Positions 50,905-62,300 of a DNA stretch of 64,000 bases are shown piece by piece. Where the stretch lies: the NCBI GenBank assembly GCA_920105625.2, contig OV050033.1, forward strand, positions 117,513,700 to 117,577,699. The letters are read 5' to 3'. Positions within the stretch are counted from its first letter, which is position 1, and the number at the start of each line of letters is the position of its first letter. The notes below the pieces were generated by a model. That model saw only the letters and a program-made list of their open reading frames with translations, was not told the origin of the DNA and made no database searches. This DNA is from Clusia tigrina. Taxonomy: Eukaryota; Arthropoda; Insecta; Diptera; Clusiidae. The position numbers and the translations under genes are program-made.

Positions 50905-51883
50905 CATAAAACCTTGAAATTTTGTAACAATAAAGTACTCGAGCCTCTTATCAATTTAAGCTATCGCTCAAAGCAATGCTACCCTTGTATCCCAAATCAA
51001 ACACTGATAAAACTTCAAATGGCCTTAATTCCATACGGTACGTCCTACACCTATCAAAGTTTACAATATACAAATGCTTGTAACTTTTTACTGGAGCGTC
51101 ATAAAACCTTGAAATTTTGTAACAATAAAGTACTCGAGACTCTTGTCAATTTAAGCTATCGCTCAAAGCTGTGCTACCCTTGAGACCCAAATCAAAGACT
51201 GATAAAACTTCAAATGGCCCTAACTTCTATACAGCACGTCCTACACCTATCAAAGTTTGCAACATACAAATGCTTGTAACTTTTTACTGGAGCGTCATAA
51301 AACCTTGAAATTTTGTAACAATAAAGTACTCGAGCCTCTTGTCACTTTAAGCTATCGCTCAAAGCTATGGTACCCTTGAGTCCCAAATCAAACACTGATA
51401 AAACTTCAAATGGCCCTAACTTCTATACGGCCCGTCCTACACCTATCAAAGTTTGCTACATACAAATGCTTGTAACTTTTTACTGGAGCGTCATAAATCC
51501 TTGAAATTTTGTAACAATAAAGTACTCGAGCCTCTTGTCAATTTAAGCTATCGCTCAAAGCAATGTTACCCTTGAGTCCCAAATCAAACACTGATAAAAC
51601 TTCAAATGGCCCTAGATTCCATACGGTACGTCCTACACCTATCAAAGTTTGCAATATACAAATGCTTGTAACTTTTTACTGGAGCGTCATAAAACCTTGA
51701 AATTTTGTAACAATAAAGTACTCGAGCCTCTTGTCAATTTAAGCTATCACTCAAAACTAGGGTACCTTTGAGTCCCAAATCAAACACTGATAAAAATTCA
51801 AATGGCCCTAACTTCTATACGGCACGTCCTACACCTATCAAAGTTTGCAACATACAAATGCTTGTAACTTTTTACTGGAGCGT
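50905..51883 (+). repeat. 5-mer tandem duplication, copy 1 (979 bp)
   Basis: Units start at 50905 (ggccttaattcc, 1-bp loss; tttacaatat), 51100 (gagaccc, caaagactg), 51296 (gtcactttaag, ggcccgtcc), 51492 (caatgttacc, ctagattcc) and 51688 (atcactcaaaactaggg). All of these rare marks recur in the adjacent copy. The 1-bp loss keeps a reading frame open across unit 50905, which explains the unusually long but spurious ORF there. Confidence 0.93.
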
Positions 51884-52862
51884 CATAAAACCTTGAAATT
51901 TTGTAACAATAAAGTACTCGAGCCTCTTATCAATTTAAGCTATCGCTCAAAGCAATGCTACCCTTGTATCCCAAATCAAACACTCATAAAACTTCAAATG
52001 GCCTTAATTCCATACGGTACGTCCTACACCTATCAAAGTTTACAATATACAAATGCTTGTAACTTTTTACTGGAGCGTCATAAAACCTTGAAATTTTGTA
52101 ACAATAAAGTACTCGAGACTCTTGTCAATTTAAGCTATCGCTCAAAGCTGTGCTACCCTTGAGACCCAAATCAAAGACTGATAAAACTTCAAATGGCCCT
52201 AACTTCTATACAGCACGTCCTACACCTATCAAAGTTTGCAACATACAAATGCTTGTAACTTTTTACTGGAGCGTCATAAAACCTTGAAATTTTGTAACAA
52301 TAAAGTACTCGAGCCTCTTGTCACTTTAAGCTATCGCTCAAAGCTATGGTACCCTTGAGTCCCAAATCAAACACTGATAAAACTTCAAATGGCCCTAACT
52401 TCTATACGGCCCGTCCTACACCTATCAAAGTTTGCTACATACAAATGCTTGTAACTTTTTACTGGAGCGTCATAAATCCTTGAAATTTTGTAACAATAAA
52501 GTACTCGAGCCTCTTGTCAATTTAAGCTATCGCTCAAAGCAATGTTACCCTTGAGTCCCAAATCAAACACTGATAAAACTTCAAATGGCCCTAGATTCCA
52601 TACGGTACGTCCTACACCTATCAAAGTTTGCAATATACAAATGCTTGTAACTTTTTACTGGAGCGTCATAAAACCTTGAAATTTTGTAACAATAAAGTAC
52701 TCGAGCCTCTTGTCAATTTAAGCTATCACTCAAAACTAGGGTACCTTTGAGTCCCAAATCAAACACTGATAAAAATTCAAATGGCCCTAACTTCTATACG
52801 GCACGTCCTACACCTATCAAAGTTTGCAACATACAAATGCTTGTAACTTTTTACTGCAGCTT
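51884..52862 (+). repeat. 5-mer tandem duplication, copy 2 (979 bp)
   Basis: It repeats the five unit types of 50905-51883 in order at an offset of 979 bp. The one difference I noticed is cactcataaaac in the first unit, where copy 1 has cactgataaaac. The copies diverge only at the final bases (ctgcagcttcat here, ctggagcgtcat in copy 1), so the junction lies near the right end of unit 51688. Confidence 0.92.
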
Positions 52863-53058
52863 CATAAAACCTTGAAATTTTGTAACAATAAAGTACTCGA
52901 GCCTTTTGTCAATTTAAGCTATCGCTCAAAGCTATGCTACCCTTGAGTCCCAAATCAAACAGTGATAAAACTTCAAATGGCCCTAACTTCTATATGGCAC
53001 GTCCTACACCTATCAAAGTTTGCAACATACAAATGCTTGTAACTTTTTACTGGAGCGT

Positions 53059-56000
53059 CATAAAACCTTGAAATTTTGTAACAATAAAGTACTCGAGCCT
53101 CTTGTCAATTTAAGCTATCGCTCAAAGCAATGCTACCCTTGTATCCCAAATCAAACACTGATAAAACTTCAAATGGCCCTAAATTCCATACGGTACGTCC
53201 TACAAATATCAAAGTTTGCAATATACAAATGCTTGTAACTTTTTACTGGAGCGTCATAAAACCTTGAAATTTTGTAACAATAAAGTACTCGAGCCTCTTG
53301 TCAATTTAAGCTATCGCTCAAAGTAATGCTACCCTTGAGTCCCAAATCAAACACTGATAAAATTTCAAATGGCCCTAAATTCCATACGGTACGTCCTACA
53401 CCTATTAAAGTTTGCAATATACAAATGCTTGTAACTTTTTACTGGAGCGTCATAAAACCTTGAAATTTTGTAACAATAAAGTACTCGAGCCTCTTGTCAA
53501 TTTAAGCTATCGCTCAAAGCTATGGTACCCTTGAGTCCCAAATCAAACACTGATAAAACTTCAAATGGCCCTAACTTCTATACGGCACGTCCTACACCTA
53601 TCAAAGTTTGCTACATACAAATGCTTGTAACTTTTTACTGGAGCGTCATAAATCCTTGAAATTTTGTAACAATAAAGTACTCGAGCCTCTTGTCAATTTA
53701 AGCTATCGCTTAAAGCAATGCTACCCTTGAGTCCCAAATCAAACACTGATAAAACTTCAAATGGCCCTAAATTCCATACGGTACGTCCTACACCTATTAA
53801 AGTTTGCAATATACAAATGCTTGTAACTTTTTACTGGAGCGTCATAAAACCTTGAAATTTTGTAACAATAAAGTACTCGAGCCTCTTGTCAATTTAAGCT
53901 ATCGCTCAAAGCTGTGGTACTCTTGAGTCCCAAATCAAACACTGATAAAAATTCAAATGGCCCTAACTTCTATACGGCACGTCTTACACCTATCAAAGTT
54001 TGCAACATACAAATGCTTGTAACTTTTCACTGGAGCTTCATAAAACCTTGAAATTTTGTAACAATAAAGTACTCGAGCCTTTTGTCAATTTAAGCTATCG
54101 CTCAAAGCTATGCTACCCTTGAGTCCCAAATCAAACACTGATAAAATTTCAAATGGCCCTAACTTCTATACGGCACGTCCTACACCTATCAAAGTTTGCA
54201 ACATACAAATGCTTGTAACTTTTTACTGGAGCGTCATAAAACCTTGAAATTTTGTAACAATAAAGTACTCGAGACTCTTGTCAATTTAAGCTATCGCTCA
54301 AAGCTGTGCTACCCTTGAGTCTCAAATCAAACACTGATAAAACTTTAAATGGCCCTAACTTCTATACAGCACGTCCTACACCTATCAAAGTTTGCAACAT
54401 ACAAATGCTTGTAACTTTTTACTGGAGCGTCATAAAACCTTGAAATTTTGTAACAATAAAGTACTCGAGCCTCTTATCAATTTAAGATATCGCTCAGAGC
54501 AATGCTACCCTTGTATGCCAAATCAAACACTGATAAAACTTCAAATGGCCCTAAATTCCATACGGTACGTCCTACACCTATCAAAGTTTGCAATATACAA
54601 ATGCTTGTAACTTTTTACTGGAGCGTCATAAAACCTTGAAATTTTTTAACAATAAAGTACTCGAGACTCTTGTCAATTTAAGCTATCGCTCAAAGCTGTG
54701 CTACCCTTGAGTCCCAAATCAAACACTGATAAAACTTCAAATGGCCCTAACTTCTATACAGCACGTCCTACACCTATCAAAGTTTGCAACATACAAATGC
54801 TTGTAACTTTTTACTGGAGCGTCATAAAACCTTGAAATTTTGTAACAATAAAGTACTCGAGCCTCTTATCAATTTAAGCTATCGCTCAAAGCAATGCTAC
54901 CCTTGTATCCCAAATCAAACACTGATAAAACTTCAAATGGCCCTAAATTCCATATGGTACGTCCTACACCTATCAAAGTTTGCAATATACAAATGCTTGT
55001 AACTTTTTACTGGAGCGTCATAAAACCTTGAAATTTTGTAACAATAAAGTACTCGAGACTCTTGTCAATTTAAGCTATCGCTCAAAGCTGTGCTACCCTT
55101 GAGTCCCAAATCAAACACTGATAAAATTTCAAATGGCCCTAACTTCTATACAGCACGTCCTACACCTATCAAAGTTTGCAACATACAAATGCTTGTAACT
55201 TTTTACTGGAGCGTCATAAAACCTTGAAATTTTGTAACAATAAAGTACTCGAGCCTCTTGTCAATTTAAGCTATCGCTCAAAGCTATGGTACCCTTGAGT
55301 CCCAAATCAAACACTGATAAAACTTCAAATGGCCCTAACTTCTATACGGCACGTCCTACACCCATCAAAGTTTGCTACATACAAATGCTTGTAACTTTTT
55401 ACTGGAGCGTCATAAATCCTTGAAATTTTGTAACAATAAAGTACTCGAGCCTCTTGTCAATTTAAGCTATCGCTCAAAGCAATGCTACCCTTGAGTCCCA
55501 AATCAAACACTGATAAAACTTCAAATGGCCCTAAATTCCATACGGTACGTCCTACACCTATCAAAGTTTGCAATATACAAATGCTTGTAACTTTTTACTG
55601 GAGCGTCATAAAACCTTGAAATTTTGTAACAATAAAGTACTCGAGCCTCTTGTCAATTTAAGCTATCGCTCAAAGCTATGGTACCCTTGAGTCCCAAATC
55701 AAACACTGATAAAAATCCAAATGGCCCTAACTTCTATACGGCACGTCCTACACCTATCAAAGTTTGCAACATACAAATGCTTGTAACTTTTTACTGGAGC
55801 TTCATAAAACCTTGAAATTTTGTAACAATAAAGTGCTCGAGCATTTTGTCAATTTAAGCTATCGCTCAAAGCTATGGTACCCTTGAGTACCAAATCAAAC
55901 ACTGATAAAACTTCAAATGGCCCTAACTTCTATACGGCACGTCCTACACCTATCAAAGTTTGCAATATACAAATGCTTGTAACTTTTTACTGGAGCGTCA

Positions 56001-58351
56001 TAAAACCTTGAAATTTTGTAACAATAAAGTACTCGAGACTCTTGTCAATTTAAGCTATCGCTCAAAGCTGTGCTACCCTTGAGTCTCAAATCAAACACTG
56101 ATAAAACTTCAAATGGCCCTAACTTCTATACAGCACGTCCTACACCTATCAAAGTTTGCAACATACAAATGCTTGTAACTTTTTACTGGAGCGTCATAAG
56201 ACCTTGAAATTTTGTAACAATAAAGTACTCGAGCCTCTTGTCAATTTAAGCTATCGCTCAAAGCTATGCTACCCTTGAGTCCCAAATCAAACACTGATAA
56301 AACTTCAAATGGACCTAACTTCTATACGGCAGGTCCTACACTTATCAAAGTTTGCAACATACAAATGCTTGTAATTGTTTACTGGAGCGTCATAAGTCCT
56401 TGAAATTTTGTAACAATAAAGTACTCGAGCCTCTTGTCAATTTAAGCTATCGCTCAAAGCAATGCTACCCTTGAGTCCCAAATCAAACACTGATAAAACT
56501 TCAAATGGCCCTAACTTCTATACCGCACGTCCTACACCTATCAAAGTTTGCAACATACAAATGCTTGTAACTTTTTACTGGAGCTTCATAAAACCTTGAA
56601 ATTTTGTAACAATAAAGTACTCGAGCCTTTTGTCAATTTAAGCTATCGCTCAAAGCTATGCTACCCTTGAGTCCCAAATCAAACACTGATAAAACTTCAA
56701 ATGGCCCTAACTTCTATATGGCACGTCCTACACCTATCAAAGTTTGCAACATACAAATGCTTGTAACTTTTTACTGGAGCGTCATAAGACCTTGAAATTT
56801 TGTAACAATAAAGTACTCGAGCCTCTTGTCAATTTAAGCTATCGCTCAAAGCTATGCTACCCTTGAGTCCCAAATCAAACACTGATAAAACTTCAAATGG
56901 ACCTAACTTCTATACGGCAGGTCCTACACTTATCAAAGTTTGCAACATACAAATGCTTGTAATTGTTTACTGGAGCGTCATAAAACCTTGAAATTTTGTA
57001 ACAATAAAGTACTCGAGCCTCTTGTCAATTTAAGCTATCGCTCAAAGCTATGGTACCCTTGAGTCCCAAATCAAACACTGATAAAACTTCAAATGGCCCT
57101 AACTTCTATACGGCACGTCCTACACCTATCAAACTTTGCAACATACAAATGCTTGTAACTTTTTACTCGAGCGTCATAAAACCTTGAAATTTTGTAACAA
57201 TAAAGCACTCGAGACTCTTGTCAATTTAGGCTATCGCTCAAAGCTGTGCTACCCTTGAGTCCCAAATCAAACACTGATAAAACTTCAAATGGCCCTAACT
57301 ACTATACGGCACGTCCTACACCTATCAAAGTTTGCAACATTCAAATGCTTGTAACTTTTTACTGGAGCGTCATAAAACCTTGAAATTTTGTAACAATAAA
57401 GTACTCGAGCCTCTTATCAATTTAAGCTATCGCTCAAAGCAATGCTACCCTTGTATCCCAAATCAAACACTGATAAAACTTCAAATGGCCCTAAATTCCA
57501 CACGGTACGTCATACACCTATCAAAGTTTGCAATATACAAATGCTTGTAACTTTTTACTGGAGCGTCATAAAACCTTGAAATTTTGTAACAATAAAGTAC
57601 TCGAGCCTCTTGTCAATTTAAGCTATCGCTCAAAGCAATGCTACCCTTGAGTCCCAAATCAAACACTGATAAAAGTTCAAATGGCCCTAAATTCCATACG
57701 GTACGTCCTACACCTATCAAAGTTTGCAACATACAAATGCTTGTAACTTTTTACTGGAGCGTCATAAAACCTTGAAATTTTGTAACAATAAAGTACTCGA
57801 GCCTCTTGTCAATTTAAGCTATCGCTCAAAGCTATGGTACCCTTGAGTCCCAAGTCAAACACTGATAAAATTTCAAATGGCCCTAACTTCTATACGGCAC
57901 GTCCTACACCTATCAAAGTTTGCAACATACAAATGCTTGTAACTTTTTACTGGAGCGTCATAAATCCTTGAAATTTTGTGTACAATAAAGTACTCGAGCC
58001 TCTTGTCAATTTAAGCTATCGCTCAAAGCAATGCTACCCTTGAGTCCCAAATCAAACACTGATAAAACTTCAAATGGCCCTAACTTCTATACGGCACGTC
58101 CTACACCTATCAAAGTTTGCAACATACAAATGCTTGTAACTTTTTACTGGAGCGTCATAAAACCTTGAAATTTTGTAACAATAAAGTACTCGAGCCTCTT
58201 GTCAATTTAAGCTATCGCTCAAAGCTATGGCGCCCTTGAGTCCCAAATCAAACACTGATAAAATTTCAAATGGCCCTAACTTCTATACGGCACGTCCTAC
58301 ACCTATCAAAGTTTGCAACATACAAATGCTTGTAACTTTTTACTGGAGCGT
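53059..58351 (+). repeat. Macro-duplication copy 1 (27 monomers, 5293 bp)
   Basis: The block begins with the unit containing tacaaatatc (53059) and ends before the unit that shares that word (58352). Inside it, 56195 and 56783 are themselves near copies (cataagacc, tggacctaac, ggcaggtcc, gtaattgttt) 588 bp apart. It contains a 1-bp insertion (tgtgtacaata) at about 57979, inherited by the second copy. Confidence 0.83.
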
Positions 58352-58547
58352 CATAAAACCTTGAAATTTCGTAACAACAAAGTACTCGAGCCTCTTGTCA
58401 ATATAAGCTATCGCTCAAAGCAATGCTACCCTTGAGTCCCAAATCAAACACTGATAAAACTTCAAATGGCCCTAAATTCCATACGGTACGTCCTACAAAT
58501 ATCAAAGTTTGCAATATACAAATGCTTGTAACTTTTTACTGGAGCGT
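58352..58547 (+). repeat. Junction monomer of the 5-kb duplication
   Basis: The left side has tttcgtaacaacaaag and caatataagc, as in unit 63057. The right side has tacaaatatc and caatat, as in unit 53059. Unit 63057 shares the left but has the ordinary tacacctatc on the right. This is the structure expected where the end of one copy was joined to the start of the next by unequal exchange. Confidence 0.78.
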
Positions 58548-59135
58548 CATAAAACCTTGAAATTTTGTAACAATAAAGTACTCGAGCCTCTTGTCAATTT
58601 AAGCTATCGCTCAAAGTAATGCTACCCTTGAGTCCCAAATCAAACACTGATAAAATTTCAAATGGCCCTAAATTCCATACGGTACGTCCTACACCTATTA
58701 AAGTTTGCAATATACAAATGCTTGTAACTTTTTACTGGAGCGTCATAAAACCTTGAAATTTTGTAACAATAAAGTACTCGAGCCTCTTGTCAATTTAAGC
58801 TATCGCTCAAAGCTATGGTACCCTTGAGTCCCAAATCAAACACTGATAAAATTTCAAATGGCCCTAACTTCTATACGGCACGTCCTACACCTATCAAAGT
58901 TTGCAACATACAAATGCTTGTAACTTTTTACTGGAGCGTCATAAAACCTTGAAATTTTGTAACAATAAAGTACTCGAGACTCTTGTCAATTTAAGCTATC
59001 GCTCAAAGCTGTGCTACCCTTGAGTCTCAAATCAAACACTGATAAAACTTTAAATGGCCCTAACTTCTATACAGCACGTCCTACACCTATCAAAGTTTGC
59101 AACATACAAATGCTTGTAACTTTTTACTGGAGCGT

Positions 59136-59331
59136 CATAAAACCTTGAAATTTTGTAACAATAAAGTACTCGAGCCTCTTATCAATTTAAGATATCGCTC
59201 AGAGCAATGCTACCCTTGTATGCCAAATCAAACACTGATAAAACTTCAAATGGCCCTAACTTCTATACGGCACGTCCTACACCTATCAAAGTTTGCTACA
59301 TACAAATGCTTGTAACTTTTTACTGGAGCGT
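59136..59331 (+). repeat. Hybrid monomer: left of 54431, right of 53451
   Basis: The left side has cctcttatc, gatatcgctcagagc and ttgtatgcc, exactly the rare marks of 54431. The right side has aacttctatacgg and gctacat, as in 53451, whereas 54431 has aaattcc and caatat. The next unit is the 53647 type, which follows 53451 in copy 1. The switch lies between about 59226 and 59258. Confidence 0.85.
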
Positions 59332-62300
59332 CATAAATCCTTGAAATTTTGTAACAATAAAGTACTCGAGCCTCTTGTCAATTTAAGCTATCGCTTAAAG
59401 CAATGCTACCCTTGAGTCCCAAATCAAACACTGATAAAACTTCAAATGGCCCTAAATTCCATACGGTACGTCCTACACCTATTAAAGTTTGCAATATACA
59501 AATGCTTGTAACTTTTTACTGGAGCGTCATAAAACCTTGAAATTTTGTAACAATAAAGTACTCGAGCCTCTTGTCAATTTAAGCTATCGCTCAAAGCTGT
59601 GGTACCCTTGAGTCCCAAATCAAACACTGATAAAAATTCAAATGGCCCTAACTTCTATACGGCACGTCTTACACCTATCAAAGTTTGCAACATACAAATG
59701 CTTGTAACTTTTTACTGGAGCGTCATAAAACCTTGAAATTTTGTAACAATAAAGTACTCGAGCCTCTTGTCAATTTAAGCTATCGCTCAAAGCTATGGTA
59801 CCCTTGAGTCCCAAATCAAACACTGATAAAACTTCAAATGGCCCTAACTTCTATACGGCACGTCCTACACCCATCAAAGTTTGCTACATACAAATGCTTG
59901 TAACTTTTTACTGGAGCGTCATAAATCCTTGAAATTTTGTAACAATAAAGTACTCGAGCCTCTTGTCAATTTAAGCTATCGCTCAAAGCAATGCTACCCT
60001 TGAGTCCCAAATCAAACACTGATAAAACTTCAAATGGCCCTAAATTCCATACGGTACGTCCTACACCTATCAAAGTTTGCAATATACAAATGCTTGTAAC
60101 TTTTTACTGGAGCGTCATAAAACCTTGAAATTTTGTAACAATAAAGTACTCGAGCCTCTTGTCAATTTAAGCTATCGCTCAAAGCTATGGTACCCTTGAG
60201 TCCCAAATCAAACACTGATAAAAATCCAAATGGCCCTAACTTCTATACGGCACGTCCTACACCTATCAAAGTTTGCAACATACAAATGCTTGTAACTTTT
60301 TACTGGAGCTTCATAAAACCTTGAAATTTTGTAACAATAAAGTGCTCGAGCATTTTGTCAATTTAAGCTATCGCTCAAAGCTATGGTACCCTTGAGTACC
60401 AAATCAAACACTGATAAAACTTCAAATGGCCCTAACTTCTATACGGCACGTCCTACACCTATCAAAGTTTGCAATATACAAATGCTTGTAACTTTTTACT
60501 GGAGCGTCATAAAACCTTGAAATTTTGTAACAATAAAGTACTCGAGACTCTTGTCAATTTAAGCTATCGCTCAAAGCTGTGCTACCCTTGGGTCTCAAAT
60601 CAAACACTGATAAAACTTCAAATGGCCCTAACTTCTATACAGCACGTCCTACACCTATCAAAGTTTGCAACATACAAATGCTTGTAACTTTTTACTGGAG
60701 CGTCATAAAACCTTGAAATTTTGTAACAATAAAGTACTCGAGCCTCTTATCAATTTAAGCTATCGCTCAAAGCTATGGTACCCTTGAGTCCCAAATCAAA
60801 CACTGATAAAACTTCAAATGGCCCTAACTTCTATACGGCACGTCCTACACCTATCAAAGTTTGCTACATACAAATGCTTGTAACTTTTTACTGGAGCGTC
60901 ATAAGTCCTTGAAATTTTGTAACAATAAAGTACTCGAGCCTCTTGTCAATTTAAGCTATCGCTCAAAGCAATGCTACCCTTGAGTCCCAAATCAAACACT
61001 GATAAAACTTCAAATGGCCCTAACTTCTATACCGCACGTCCTACACCTATCAAAGTTTGCAACATACAAATGCTTGTAACTTTTTACTGGAGCTTCATAA
61101 AACCTTGAAATTTTGTAACAATAAAGTACTCGAGCCTTTTGTCAATTTAAGCTATCGCTCAAAGCTATGCTACCCTTGAGTCCCAAATCAAACACTGATA
61201 AAACTTCAAATGGCCCTAACTTCTATATGGCACGTCCTACACCTATCAAAGTTTGCAACATACAAATGCTTGTAACTTTTTACTGGAGCGTCATAAGACC
61301 TTCAAATTTTGTAACAATAAAGTACTCGAGCCTCTTGTCAATTTAAGCTATCGCTCAAAGCTATGGTACCCTTGAGTCCCAAATCAAACACTGATAAAAC
61401 TTCAAATGGCCCTAACTTCTATACGGCACGTCCTACACCTATCAAAGTTTGCAACATACAAATGCTTGTAACTTTTTACTGGAGCGTCATAAAACCTTGA
61501 AATTTTGTAACAATAAAGTACTCGAGCCTCTTGTCAATTTAAGCTATCGCTCAAAGCTATGCTACCCTTGAGTCCCAAATCAAACACTGATAAAACTTCA
61601 AATGGACCTAACTTCTATACGGCAGGTCCTACACTTATCAAAGTTTGCAACATACAAATGCTTGTAATTGTTTACTGGAGCGTCATAAAACCTTGAAATT
61701 TTGTAACAATAAAGTACTCGAGCCTCTTGTCAATTTAAGCTATCGCTCAAAGCTATGGTACCCTTGAGTCCCAAATCAAACACTGATAAAACTTCAAATG
61801 GCCCTAACTTCTATACGGCACGTCCTACACCTATCAAACTTTGCAACATACAAATGCTTGTAAGTTTTTACTCGAGCGTCATAAAACCTTGAAATTTTGT
61901 AACAATAAAGCACTCGAGACTCTTGTCAATTTAGGCTATCGCTCAAAGCTGTGCTACCCTTGAGTCCCAAATCAAACACTGATAAAACTTCAAATGGCCC
62001 TAACTACTATACGGCACGTCCTACACCTATCAAAGTTTGCAACATTCAAATGCTTGTAACTTTTTACTGGAGCGTCATAAAACCTTGAAATTTTGTAACA
62101 ATAAAGTACTCGAGCCTCTTATCAATTTAAGCTATCGCTCAAAGCAATGCTACCCTTGTATCCCAAATCAAACACTGATAAAACTTCAAATGGCCCTAAA
62201 TTCCACACGGTACGTCATACACCTATCAAAGTTTGCAATATACAAATGCTTGTAACTTTTTACTGGAGCGTCATAAAACCTTGAAATTTTGTAACAATAA

